DNA from: Bhargavaea beijingensis
GTDB taxonomy: Bacteria > Bacillota > Bacilli > Bacillales_A > Planococcaceae
NCBI RefSeq assembly: GCF_900101985.1
Contig: NZ_FNAR01000004.1
Span: forward strand, 62,001-126,000
Direction of reading: 5' to 3'
Length of the DNA: 64,000 nt
Each line of letters starts with the position of its first letter. The first letter of the stretch is position 1. Below, in pieces: positions 52,988 to 61,193 of the stretch. The position numbers and the translations under genes were made by a program. The notes under the pieces are model-generated. The model searched no databases and was not told the DNA's origin. It saw nothing but the letters and a program-made list of their open reading frames with translations.

Positions 52988-53965
52988 TCTTCGTGTGATC
53001 TTCAGTTTTGCGGTGGCGATCGGCACACCGTCCAGCCGGACCTGCCAGATGCCGTCCCCTGCGCCGCGCGGAATGATCGCGGCATGTGAAACGCCTTCCA
53101 TCTCCTTTTCCGACAATAAAACGGCTAGCGGCTCTTCCAGTTCCCCGAGGATTCCCGGAAGAATCTGATACGTCCCTTCCTCCGCTACGATAACTTTCTT
53201 ATAAGTTCTGAATACTTCCCCGGACAGGTCCCTGTGGGTATTCCAGTCGTCCCCGTCATTCAATGTGACGACAATCACCCGCTTGCCGTCTTTTTCGAAC
53301 AGGGTGGCAAGCGTCCGGCCTGCAGTTTTTGTGAAACCGGTCTTGCCGGCTACCGCATCGCCTTCCGCCCTGACCAGCCGGTGCTTGTTCTGCCAGCCGC
53401 CATCTTCGTATTTGTAAAGTGGCGCTGAAGAAATTTCCTTCAGCTGGCTGTTGTCCATTGCATACTTCAGCATAAGCGCCGTGTCGTAAGCCGTGGACAG
53501 GTGCCGGTCGTCATGGAGCCCGGAAGGATTGGTGAACTCCGTGTTGTCGAGTCCCGCCAGCTGAGCTTTTTCGTTCATCATGTCGACAAATCCCTCGACA
53601 GAACCCCCTGCATCCTCGGCTAGGGCCGTCGCCGCATCATTGCCGGATCGCAGCATCAGACCGTAAAGCAGCTTTTCAGCAGGAACTTCTTCCCCGGTAC
53701 GCAAATAGATGGATGACCCTTCCTGGTTCGAAGCGTTTTCGGAAACCGTGACTGTGCCTTCTTTGCCGGCGGCATCGATGTAGGTGAGCGCCGTCCAGAT
53801 CTTTGTCAGGCTCGCGATCGGCAGACGGGCGTCCTCATTCGCCCCTTTCAGGAGCCTGCCGCTTTCCGCATCGATTACGGCATAAGCCTGTGCGGCAGAA
53901 GCGGCAGACGGAAACACACAGACAAACAGGAAAACCGCCAGCATCGCGGATATCCGCTTTCTCAA
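52985..53965 (-). CDS. dacB: D-alanyl-D-alanine carboxypeptidase, DacB-like
   Basis: Penicillin-binding serine peptidase that trims peptidoglycan stem peptides. 326 residues, signal peptide ending at SAASA, catalytic SxxK in PIASLTKIWTAL, SxN in LRSGNDAATA, KTG in AGKTGFTKTAGRTL. Shorter than B. subtilis DacB (about 380) at the C-terminus, with no final membrane-binding helix obvious. Start TTG 53965. Between scpB and rluB as DacB is, but spmAB are missing. DacF-like ancestry cannot be excluded. Confidence 0.87.
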   Translation of the reverse strand: MRKRISAMLAVFLFVCVFPSAASAAQAYAVIDAESGRLLKGANEDARLPIASLTKIWTALTYIDAAGKEGTVTVSENASNQEGSSIYLRTGEEVPAEKLLYGLMLRSGNDAATALAEDAGGSVEGFVDMMNEKAQLAGLDNTEFTNPSGLHDDRHLSTAYDTALMLKYAMDNSQLKEISSAPLYKYEDGGWQNKHRLVRAEGDAVAGKTGFTKTAGRTLATLFEKDGKRVIVVTLNDGDDWNTHRDLSGEVFRTYKKVIVAEEGTYQILPGILGELEEPLAVLLSEKEMEGVSHAAIIPRGAGDGIWQVRLDGVPIATAKLKITRR

Positions 53966-53986
53966 AATCCACCGCCTTCCGTCAGA

Positions 53987-54583
53987 TTAATCGTTAGTTT
54001 CTTCATCAAATACTTCTGTGAAGTTGGACATGAACAGGTCCATTTCTTCATCTGCCGTATCTTCGCCTGCGTCATTCAGAGGAGGGAGGTCGTTCAGGCT
54101 TGCGAGACCGAAATGATCGAGGAACGTGTCTGTCGTTCCGTACAGGATCGCACGCCCCGTTCCTTCGGCACGTCCTGCCTCCTTCACCAGCCCCCTCGAC
54201 ACGAGCGTCTGGATGGGCCTCTCCGACTTCACGCCCCTGATCTCTTCCACTTCGACGCGCGTGATCGGCTGGCGGTAGGCGATGATTGCGAGCACCTCAA
54301 GCGATGCCTGCGTCAGTGCCTGTGTGGTCGGGTTTTCAAGAAGAAGGCGGACCGCATCCGCATGCTCCTGCTTGGTCGCCAGCCGGAACGTGCCGGCCAG
54401 TTCCATGACACGGAGACCTCTGCCCTCCGGCCTGCACGCTTCTGCGATCTGAGCAATCGCGCGCTCGACGGCCTCTTGATCCGTGCCCGTCAGCCCGGCC
54501 AGCTGTTTTACCGTCAGACCATCATCGCCCGCTACGAACAGCAGGCTTTCAATCTGTCCGGCAAGATGATTACCATTTTCCAA
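53987..54583 (-). CDS. scpB: Segregation and condensation protein ScpB
   Basis: Winged-helix kleisin-associated subunit of the SMC condensin complex. 198 residues; LESLLFVAGDDGLTVKQLAG at the N-terminus and ALTQASLEVLAIIAYRQPIT in the middle are the family blocks. TTG start at 54583, directly after scpA (two-base gap), with a distant AAGGAAG. Confidence 0.94.
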   Translation of the reverse strand: MENGNHLAGQIESLLFVAGDDGLTVKQLAGLTGTDQEAVERAIAQIAEACRPEGRGLRVMELAGTFRLATKQEHADAVRLLLENPTTQALTQASLEVLAIIAYRQPITRVEVEEIRGVKSERPIQTLVSRGLVKEAGRAEGTGRAILYGTTDTFLDHFGLASLNDLPPLNDAGEDTADEEMDLFMSNFTEVFDEETND

Positions 54584-54585
54584 AA

Positions 54586-55332
54586 CTACAAAACTTCCTT
54601 CCTGAGGACGACGGTCAGGTCGTCAAAATTCCTTTCTTGCTCAACGGTGATCCGCTGCTGCTTCATCAGTTCCAGCAACGACAGGAAAGTTACCACCAAT
54701 TCCGCCCGTTCGCCAGTTTCAAAGAGGTCGGAAAACATGGCTCTTCCGCCGGATTTCCCGAGTCGTCCGACTACATTTTCCATTGTCTCTGCAATCGAGA
54801 TTTCCTGGCGGGTGACTCTTGTCCTGAGCGGTGCCTTCAGTTTTTTCCGCTCCATCATTTTTCGGAAAGCCGCAATCATGTCGTGGACATTCAGGCCTTC
54901 GTCTGGAAGGGCTGCCGCCAAACCGGATGCTGCGGGTTCCGCCGGAGACCTTGTAAAGCTTTTTCCCCGTTCCTCTCCGTATTCTTTCAGCGTTGCCGCT
55001 GCTTCCTTGTACCGCCGGTATTCGATAAGCCGCTCCACGAGCTCGTCCCGGGGATCGGGACCGTCTTCCGGCAAGTCGTCGATATCCGGTGTTTCCTCCT
55101 CATGGACCGGCAAAAGCATTTTGCTTTTGATGGCAAGGAGAGTGGCGGCCATGACAAGGTACTCGCTCATTTCGTTTAGTTCGAGTACCTTCATCGTGTG
55201 GATGTGATCGATATATTGGCGGGTGAGTTCCGCCATCGGGATGTCGTAGATATCGATTTCCATCCGGTTGATTAAGTGCAATAATAGGTCGAGAGGGCCT
55301 TCGAAGGCCTCCAACTTCACCAAATAAGACAT
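54586..55332 (-). CDS. scpA: Segregation and condensation protein ScpA
   Basis: Kleisin that bridges SMC heads. 248 residues from the ATG at 55332 (MSYLVKLEAFEGPLDLLLHL) behind AGGTGA; the frame extends far upstream only as the antisense of ypuF. Middle helices YLVMAATLLAIKSKMLLP and C-terminal winged helix ELVVTFLSLLELMKQQ. Operon scpA-scpB, perhaps to dacB. Confidence 0.96.
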   Translation of the reverse strand: MSYLVKLEAFEGPLDLLLHLINRMEIDIYDIPMAELTRQYIDHIHTMKVLELNEMSEYLVMAATLLAIKSKMLLPVHEEETPDIDDLPEDGPDPRDELVERLIEYRRYKEAAATLKEYGEERGKSFTRSPAEPAASGLAAALPDEGLNVHDMIAAFRKMMERKKLKAPLRTRVTRQEISIAETMENVVGRLGKSGGRAMFSDLFETGERAELVVTFLSLLELMKQQRITVEQERNFDDLTVVLRKEVL

Positions 55333-55377
55333 GGATTCACCTGCAGTCGATTCGTTGCGGAAAGGAGGATGATTTTT

Positions 55378-55890
55378 GTGGATCCGCTCCGTCATCCGCT
55401 TTTCATCAAGTTTATTGCGTACTTCAATGAGAATCAAGATTATTTTGAGTGCCACGAAGTGCTTGAGGATTATTGGAACCTCGTTGCGCCGAGGGATCGC
55501 GCACATCCGCTGGTCGGCTATATCCAGTCAGCTGTCGCGCTTTACCACTGGAGACGCGGTAATTTCCGCGGTGCCGCCAAACTTTTTCCGAAGGCGGAGC
55601 GTCTTCTCAGGCTGACGTTTGAAGACGGTTCCCCCTTCTCGGATGGCGTGGACTTGCCCGCCTTTCTGCGGAATATCCGGAAAGCGGCGGATGCCGTGGA
55701 GGACGGACTGCCTTTTGTAGCGTTTCCCATCAGGGTGACCGACTCCGCAATCCGTGATGCCGTATCGGAACTGGTCCAAAATGGAGCGATTCCGGACCTT
55801 ACCGGGGCCCGTCTCATTCATAAACATATGCTCCGGGACAGGGGCCATATTCTGTCCGGGAATGAAAAAAGGAGGAGCAGTCGTCATTGA
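55378..55890 (+). CDS. ypuF: DUF309 protein YpuF
   Basis: 170 residues. Start taken as GTG 55378 (MDPLRHPLFIKF) because AGGAGG lies nine bases upstream; an ATG at 55369 is inside the ribosome site. The N-terminal helical DUF309 core, YFECHEVLEDYW, with AVALYHWRRGN, is intact; DUF309 proteins carry a conserved H-E-x-x-E-x-x-W. Function unknown. Divergent from scpA. Confidence 0.88.
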   Translation: MDPLRHPLFIKFIAYFNENQDYFECHEVLEDYWNLVAPRDRAHPLVGYIQSAVALYHWRRGNFRGAAKLFPKAERLLRLTFEDGSPFSDGVDLPAFLRNIRKAADAVEDGLPFVAFPIRVTDSAIRDAVSELVQNGAIPDLTGARLIHKHMLRDRGHILSGNEKRRSSRH

Positions 55891-56255
55891 CGGTCTGCTC
55901 CTCCTTCGATGATTTCCTGGCACTTCTCAAGAAACGGGCGTGTGGCTTCTGTCGGGACGATGGTTTTGCCCGGCATGATCGCCGCCAGTTTCGCCACCAT
56001 CTCTTTTCCGACACCTTCGCCCCGGTGGGACGGGTTGACAGACAGATGGCAGACAGTGACACGGTCCCCGTCTAGTTCGACGCCGACCAGGCCGATAAAG
56101 TCCTCCCCGGTCTTCCAGAGATAAAGCTGGCTCTGATCGTCTGTCTCGTATCGGGTGATTGTCTCCTTCAGTTTCTTCACATCTTTTTCGCCGGGCATGA
56201 AGGACAAGAGGCCCATCGCGATTTTTTCGAGTGACTTTTTATAGCGCAGTAACAT
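55884..56255 (-). CDS. ribT: GNAT-family acetyltransferase RibT
   Basis: 123 residues. Acetyl-CoA loop HLSVNPSHRGEGVGKEMV. In B. subtilis ribT is the last gene of ribDEAHT; here the biosynthetic genes are not adjacent and ribT follows lysA and a 36-residue ORF. Acceptor substrate is unknown. The 3' end overlaps ypuF by seven bases on the opposite strand. Confidence 0.9.
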   Translation of the reverse strand: MLLRYKKSLEKIAMGLLSFMPGEKDVKKLKETITRYETDDQSQLYLWKTGEDFIGLVGVELDGDRVTVCHLSVNPSHRGEGVGKEMVAKLAAIMPGKTIVPTEATRPFLEKCQEIIEGGADRQ

Positions 56256-56291
56256 GGTCGGCTCCCTCTCTTCCGTATTCTCCGCTCGCTG

Positions 56292-56402
56292 TCAGCTTGC
56301 CGGAGGCCCGAAATTCGGGGCTATGTATATCCAGTATACAGCCCCCCAGGCCAACGCCATGAGTATGATGGCGATGAACAGGATGATGTTCCTCTTCCTC
56401 AA
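56292..56402 (-). CDS. 36-residue single-helix membrane peptide downstream of lysA
   Basis: TTG start at 56402 overlapping the lysA TGA (TTGA), with AGGAAG about eight bases upstream, so translation would be coupled to lysA. The product starts MRKRN, has a hydrophobic helix IILFIAIILMALAWGAVYWI, and ends APNFGPPAS. Basic N-terminus and short polar C-terminus fit a small type II membrane peptide. No homolog name known to me. Confidence 0.62.
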   Translation of the reverse strand: MRKRNIILFIAIILMALAWGAVYWIYIAPNFGPPAS

Positions 56403-57727
56403 CGCACCTCTTCCTTTCCGATACCGGCCGCCTCGAGCTCCAGACGGATCAGATCATCATACGTCTCACGGCGGATGGCCGCACGGTGGCTCCCGCCTTC
56501 GACGAATACAACGGCCGGGCGCGGCATCCGGTTATAATTGCTCGCCATGGCATAGCCGTAGGCACCCGTGCAGAAAACTGCGATCAGGTCGCCCGGCTCC
56601 ACATCCGGAAGATAGGCCTGATCGATCAGCTTGTCGCCGGATTCGCAGCATTTGCCGGCAATCGTATAGGCAGAGGTATGCGGCTCGTCCATTCGGAGTG
56701 CCGCGGCGGATGAGTAGGCCGCGCCATACAGTGCGGGACGGATATTGTCGCTCATCCCACCGTCAACAGACAGGTAGGTACGGACATCGGGAACTTCCTT
56801 TTCAGATCCTGCGGTATAAAGTGTCGTGCCTGCTTCTCCGACGAGGGAGCGGCCCGGCTCGATCCAGAGTTCAGGCACCGGATAGTCAGACTCCGCTGCG
56901 GCTTCCTTCACCGTCCGGATCATGGCGCGGACATACTCCTCCGGTTCAAGAGGGTGGTCTTCTTCCGTATAACGGATACCGAAACCGCCCCCCAGATTCA
57001 GGACAGGGCAAATGTACCCGTGCCGCCCCTTCCATTCGGCGACTTTCCTCATGAGCGAGCCGGCAGCAAGGTTGAATGCCGCCGTATCGAAAATCTGGGA
57101 GCCGATATGGCAGTGCAGGCCGAGAATCCGCACCCGTCCTGCGCCTGAGAGTAGCCGGAACGCCTCGTCAGCCTGCCCATTGTTCAAGTCAAAGCCGAAC
57201 TTGGAATCTTCCTGGCCGGTGGTGATAAAATCATGCGTATGTGCTTCAATGCCGGGTGTGACACGGATCAACACATCCATCGGCAACGACAGCTCTTCGG
57301 AAATCCGCGTGATCATGCCGATTTCATGGAAATTGTCCACCACGATGCAGCCGACGCCTTCCCGGAATGCCATGCGGATTTCTTCTTCGCTCTTGTTGTT
57401 TCCGTGGAAATGGATCCGGTCTGCAGGGTAGCCGGAGCGGATGGCGGTATACAACTCTCCTCCGGAGACGACGTCGAGCGACAGTCCTTCGTCCCTGACG
57501 ATCCGGAACATCGCGATGCTGGAGAATGCCTTGCTCGCATACGCAACCTGGCCGCTGACCCCTTCTTCCTCGAAGGCTTTCAGGAACGAACGGGCGCGGT
57601 CCCGGACGAGCGCGATATCATAGACAATCAGCGGGGTACCGTAGACGCGTGCAAGCTCTTCCGCGTCCACCCCGCCGATTTCAAGATGTCCATTGCTGCT
57701 GATCTTCTGTGTTCCGTATAGATGCAC
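56399..57727 (-). CDS. lysA: Diaminopimelate decarboxylase LysA
   Basis: PLP-dependent last step of lysine synthesis (442 residues). AYASKAFSS holds the PLP Lys, HFHGNNKSEEE, GGGFGIRY, and CESGDKLI the catalytic Cys. GTG start at 57727 behind GGATGAGG. Downstream of spoVAF as in B. subtilis. With dapB at the left end it covers two steps of the same pathway. Confidence 0.97.
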   Translation of the reverse strand: MHLYGTQKISSNGHLEIGGVDAEELARVYGTPLIVYDIALVRDRARSFLKAFEEEGVSGQVAYASKAFSSIAMFRIVRDEGLSLDVVSGGELYTAIRSGYPADRIHFHGNNKSEEEIRMAFREGVGCIVVDNFHEIGMITRISEELSLPMDVLIRVTPGIEAHTHDFITTGQEDSKFGFDLNNGQADEAFRLLSGAGRVRILGLHCHIGSQIFDTAAFNLAAGSLMRKVAEWKGRHGYICPVLNLGGGFGIRYTEEDHPLEPEEYVRAMIRTVKEAAAESDYPVPELWIEPGRSLVGEAGTTLYTAGSEKEVPDVRTYLSVDGGMSDNIRPALYGAAYSSAAALRMDEPHTSAYTIAGKCCESGDKLIDQAYLPDVEPGDLIAVFCTGAYGYAMASNYNRMPRPAVVFVEGGSHRAAIRRETYDDLIRLELEAAGIGKEEVR

Positions 57728-57795
57728 GGTGCCTCATCCTTCCGGCTTAGTCTATTAAAACTTTACCATGAAGGGGGCGAACGTGCAATCTGGCT

Positions 57796-59250
57796 TTAAC
57801 TGCGCTGCCTTCTGGGAGAATCCGTGATATAAGGCCTCAGTTCGCTTCCGATCATCGGATACCTGATCACTACACGGGAAAGTGCCTTCGGGAAAAACGG
57901 CGCGACCGGCCAAAGATACGGTACGCCCATCGGCTTGATGGAACAGAGATACCAGAAAAGGATTGCTCCACCCGCGAAAAAGCCGGCCGGACCTGCCAGA
58001 GCCGTCAGGATGAGTAGCACTGTCCGGAAAATTTTGGCCGAGATGCTCAGCTCATAAGAAGGGATGGCGAAAGTCACGACCGCGGTAAGTGCGACATACA
58101 GGATCACTTCCGCGGTGAACAGTCCGACATCGACCGCCATCTGCCCGAGAATCACCGCTGCAATCAGGCCGAGCGCCGTTGACAGAGGGGTCGGGGTATG
58201 AATGGCGGCGAGACGCATGAATTCCACCCCGACGTCGGCTGCGATAATCTGAAAAAGCAGCGGGATTTCACCATGTTCTTTCGGCCCGATAAAATCCAGC
58301 GCTTTCGGAACAAACTCCGGATACTTGACGAGCAAATACCAGAACGGGAGAAGAAACACGGCCATCAGCATACCGGAAAAGCGGATGGCGCGGACACCGG
58401 TTCCGATAAGCGGTGCCTGCCTGAATTCCTCCGCATGCTGAAGATGGTGGAAAATGGTGACCGGGATGAGCAGCACAGAAGGAGATGTATCGACGACAAT
58501 CGCGATGTGACCTTCCAGCAGGTGGGCCGCAGCAATGTCCGGCCGCTCCGTGAAGCGCACAAACGGCACGGGATGGAACTTCTGCTTGAATAGCAGTTCT
58601 TCCAGCTGCTTGTCCGACATCGTCAGCCCGTCGTGATCGATTTCAGCAAGCCGGTTTCTTAGCATGTCCAGATGCTTCTCGCTTGCGACCCCCTTCAGGT
58701 AACCGATCGCGATGTCCGTCCGGCCCCGTTCCGTCACCCGCTGGATTTCAAATCTCAGCTGCGGATCCCGCAGCCGCCTCCTGATCAGAGCTGTATTCAG
58801 GACAATGTTTTCCGTAAAGCCGTCCCTTGACCCCCGTATGACTTTTTCATTGTCCGGTTCTTCCGGCTGCCTTCCCGGATATTCCCTGACGTCAGCCTGG
58901 AAAACAGAGCCGTCCTCCATCACGAATATAAGCTGGCCACTCAGGATGGAGTCGATCATGGTGTTTTTGTCTTTGCACGGTTCCATTGAATGAAACGGGA
59001 AGTAGGTCAGGAAATTCTCCCGGGTGATTTTCTCTTCGAGCTCATCCCAGATGTCTGTCATCTGCAGCGATGTCAGGAGCTGCACGGTGACGTCCGAATT
59101 GATCAGGCCGTTCATGTAAACGATCGTGGCCGGTTCCTGGCGGATGTGGATGTCCAGCATGACAAAATCATAGGACTCTCCTTTGCCGAATAATCCGCCG
59201 AGCTCCTTTTTTGCCTCTTCTCTGTTGTCATATAGCCGTTCGATCGTCAA
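57796..59250 (-). CDS. spoVAF: Stage V sporulation protein AF (GerA-family A subunit)
   Basis: 484 residues: soluble N-terminal domain, then about five transmembrane helices from residue 290. Motifs SYDFVMLDIHIRQEPATIVY, IVDTSPSVLLIPVTIFHH and IGTGVRAIRFSGM fit SpoVAF/GerA. TTG start overlaps the sigF stop (TTGA), so it is coupled directly to sigF. In B. subtilis six spoVAA-AE genes lie between sigF and this gene. Confidence 0.92.
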   Translation of the reverse strand: MTIERLYDNREEAKKELGGLFGKGESYDFVMLDIHIRQEPATIVYMNGLINSDVTVQLLTSLQMTDIWDELEEKITRENFLTYFPFHSMEPCKDKNTMIDSILSGQLIFVMEDGSVFQADVREYPGRQPEEPDNEKVIRGSRDGFTENIVLNTALIRRRLRDPQLRFEIQRVTERGRTDIAIGYLKGVASEKHLDMLRNRLAEIDHDGLTMSDKQLEELLFKQKFHPVPFVRFTERPDIAAAHLLEGHIAIVVDTSPSVLLIPVTIFHHLQHAEEFRQAPLIGTGVRAIRFSGMLMAVFLLPFWYLLVKYPEFVPKALDFIGPKEHGEIPLLFQIIAADVGVEFMRLAAIHTPTPLSTALGLIAAVILGQMAVDVGLFTAEVILYVALTAVVTFAIPSYELSISAKIFRTVLLILTALAGPAGFFAGGAILFWYLCSIKPMGVPYLWPVAPFFPKALSRVVIRYPMIGSELRPYITDSPRRQRS

Positions 59251-60041
59251 CCTTCTCCCTTCGTCTCCACCGGCTCCTTTGCAAGATCCGGCCTCATGTA
59301 TGCCTTCATCTTGGCAAGGATCTTCTTCTCGAGCCGGGACACCTGAACCTGCGAAATGCCGAGTCTTTCGGCAATGTCGCTTTGTGTGCAGTCCATGTAG
59401 AACCTCATGACGATGATGGTCCTGTCCCTCGGATCGAGCCTTGAAATGATGTCTTTCAGCGGGATATGCTCGAACCCCTTTTCGGATCGTTCATCCCGGA
59501 CCTGGTCCATCAGGGTGACCGAATCTCCCTCTCCCTCATACAGCTGTTCCTGAAGGGAGGCCGGATCTTTCATCGCATCCATGGCAACAATGACATCGGA
59601 AATCGGCACATCCAGTATGGCCGAGATTTCGGAAATCGTCGGTGAACGCTCGTGATCTTTGAGGAAATCGTCGGTCGCATGCCGGATCTTGAAGTTCAGC
59701 TCCCTGATCGACCGGCTCACTTTCACCATTCCGTCATCCCGGAGAAAACGCTGAATTTCCCCGATGATCATCGGAACGGCATACGTGGAGAACTTCACTT
59801 CAAAGCTCAAGTCGAACTTGTCGACCGCCTTGAGAAGGCCAATACAGCCGATCTGGTACAGGTCATCGAGCTCAACGCCCCTTGAGGAAAAGCGCTGCAC
59901 AATGGACCAGACAAGCCTAGTATTGCCTTCGACCATGACCCGCCTGGCTTCGGCGTCACCCGACTGGGCTTCCCGGATCAGTTCCCTCATCGTTTCCTGT
60001 GTCAATAGTGGCGGTTTGCGCTGCTCCACATGCTCCTGCAT
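59247..60041 (-). CDS. sigF: Forespore RNA polymerase sigma factor SigF
   Basis: 264 residues, group 3 sigma. Region 2 VYQRFSSRG-like block reads VQRFSSRGVELDDLYQIGC and VKFSTYAVPMIIGEIQRFL; region 3 RSIRELNFKI; region 4 CTQSDIAERLGISQVQVSRLE. Held by SpoIIAB until release by SpoIIAA. Third gene of the spoIIA operon, complete and apparently functional. Confidence 0.96.
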   Translation of the reverse strand: MQEHVEQRKPPLLTQETMRELIREAQSGDAEARRVMVEGNTRLVWSIVQRFSSRGVELDDLYQIGCIGLLKAVDKFDLSFEVKFSTYAVPMIIGEIQRFLRDDGMVKVSRSIRELNFKIRHATDDFLKDHERSPTISEISAILDVPISDVIVAMDAMKDPASLQEQLYEGEGDSVTLMDQVRDERSEKGFEHIPLKDIISRLDPRDRTIIVMRFYMDCTQSDIAERLGISQVQVSRLEKKILAKMKAYMRPDLAKEPVETKGEG

Positions 60042-60044
60042 CCG

Positions 60045-60494
60045 TCATCCCACCGAAGAGCAGGTTTCCTGCACGGGAGAGAATTTCTTCTTGAATGTTA
60101 CGGTTGTCCCGCCGCCTTGGCGTGAATCGACCGATAGGCTATCCGTGAAGCTCTCCATGATCGTGAATCCCATACCGGACCGCTCCCGTTCCGGCTTTGA
60201 TGTGTACATCGGCTGCATCGCCTCTTCCACATTTTCAATTCCGCCGCCTTCGTCACTGATGATGACTGTGACTTCCCGGCCGTTCAGCGTTGCATGCACG
60301 GTGACCACGCCGGAGCGATCTTCATCGTATCCATGAATGATTGCATTCGTTACCGCTTCGGAGATGACTGTCTTGTATTCCGAAATTTCCTCAAGGGTCG
60401 GGTCGAGTGCTGCCACAAAGAAGGTGAGTGTCATGCGGGCAAGCGCTTCATTCTCACTGATTGCGGCAAACGATAATTTCATTTCATTTTCCAT
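60045..60494 (-). CDS. spoIIAB: Anti-sigma F factor / kinase SpoIIAB
   Basis: 149 residues, GHKL ATPase fold: N box EAVTNAIIHGYDED, G1 DEGGGIEN, G2 ERSGMGFTIME. Binds SigF and phosphorylates SpoIIAA. Overlaps spoIIAA by 11 bases. Confidence 0.96.
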   Translation of the reverse strand: MENEMKLSFAAISENEALARMTLTFFVAALDPTLEEISEYKTVISEAVTNAIIHGYDEDRSGVVTVHATLNGREVTVIISDEGGGIENVEEAMQPMYTSKPERERSGMGFTIMESFTDSLSVDSRQGGGTTVTFKKKFSPVQETCSSVG

Positions 60495-60837
60495 GCAGGA
60501 TCCCTCCCAGCCGTTTTATCGCATCTTCTTCCGTGCCTTCCATCAGATGACTGCCCAGGCCGGACAGCTCGAACATCTTTTTCATGGTCGGGGACGGATT
60601 CAGGATAACCGTTCCGCCTTCGACTGCACCAAGGTCTCTCATCCTTCCCAGGATCAGCCCGATTCCCGCGCTGTCCATAAACTGCAGGCTGCCGAGATTC
60701 CAGATGACTGCGTTGGCTTTTCCTCCAAAGATGAGCCGGCTTACTTCCCGTTTGATGCTGTCCGCCGTGTGGTGATCCAATTCTCCTGCAGGGCGGACAA
60801 TCACGATTCCGCCAGTTGTCAATTTAATCTGATTCAT
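60484..60837 (-). CDS. spoIIAA: Anti-anti-sigma F factor SpoIIAA
   Basis: 117 residues from the ATG at 60837 (MNQIKLTTGG) behind AAAGGGGG. STAS fold with the phospho-Ser motif FMDSAGIGLILGR. First gene of the operon; dacF, which precedes it in B. subtilis, is absent. A good SigH-type promoter lies 23 bp upstream. Confidence 0.96.
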   Translation of the reverse strand: MNQIKLTTGGIVIVRPAGELDHHTADSIKREVSRLIFGGKANAVIWNLGSLQFMDSAGIGLILGRMRDLGAVEGGTVILNPSPTMKKMFELSGLGSHLMEGTEEDAIKRLGGILHGK

Positions 60838-60859
60838 ATGGATGCCCCCTTTCGGCTCG

Positions 60860-60890
60860 TAATTCAACGGCCGCTTTCCGGATTCCTTGT
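60860..60890 (-). promoter_or_regulatory. SigH promoter of spoIIA operon
   Basis: Minus strand: -35 CAAGGAATC (60881-60889) and -10 GTTGAATTA (60860-60868) with a 12-bp spacer. The -10 fits RnnGAATWW fully and the -35 keeps AGGA plus two of three W, as expected for SigH start of spoIIA. Confidence 0.68.
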
Positions 60891-61030
60891 ACTCGACGAA
60901 AGTAGTGGAAATCCGGCAAATTTCGGCCATGACGGCCTTCGCCGTCCAAGCCTGCCCTGAATGGGCACGGAATATACATGGAAATTACAGTTACCGGATT
61001 GGGGCATGGAAGCCGGCAGGTTGCAAAGAG
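60891..61030. other. Upstream region of spoIIA
   Basis: No gene found where dacF would end in B. subtilis. A GGACGGCGAAGGCCGTC hairpin (60928-60944) is present. Spo0A boxes (TGTCGAA) should lie here; minus-strand TTCGTCGAG near 60894-60902 is only a weak match. Confidence 0.35.
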
Positions 61031-61071
61031 CAGGGTGGTTTCTTGACACTCAGGGATGGTTTCTTAAAACT
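61031..61071. repeat. Imperfect tandem repeat of about 20 bp
   Basis: CAGGGTGGTTTCTTGACACT (61031-61050) is followed at once by CAGGGATGGTTTCTTAAAACT minus one base of overlap (61051-61071). On the minus strand the shared core is AAGAAACCA. Lies just beyond the pdp terminators. Confidence 0.6.
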
Positions 61072-61073
61072 CA

Positions 61074-61107
61074 CAAAAAAACACTCCGGAAGATGGAGTG
61101 TTTTTCA
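61074..61107. terminator. Second terminator downstream of pdp
   Basis: ACACTCC / GGAGTGT stem (61081-61102) with A-run and T-run on both sides, active in either direction. Confidence 0.82.
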
Positions 61108-61125
61108 TAGAATGCTTCAGATTAC

Positions 61126-61162
61126 AAAAAGGACCCGGAGAAGGATGTCTTCCGGATCCGTT
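61126..61162 (-). terminator. First terminator downstream of pdp
   Basis: GGATCCGGAAGA / TTCTCCGGGTCC stem (one G-T pair, 61131-61158) with a five-T tail on the minus strand. Two terminators in tandem isolate spoIIA from the deoB-pdp operon. Confidence 0.8.
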
Positions 61163-61193
61163 GTTCAAGATGAATTAACTATAAAACACTTAT

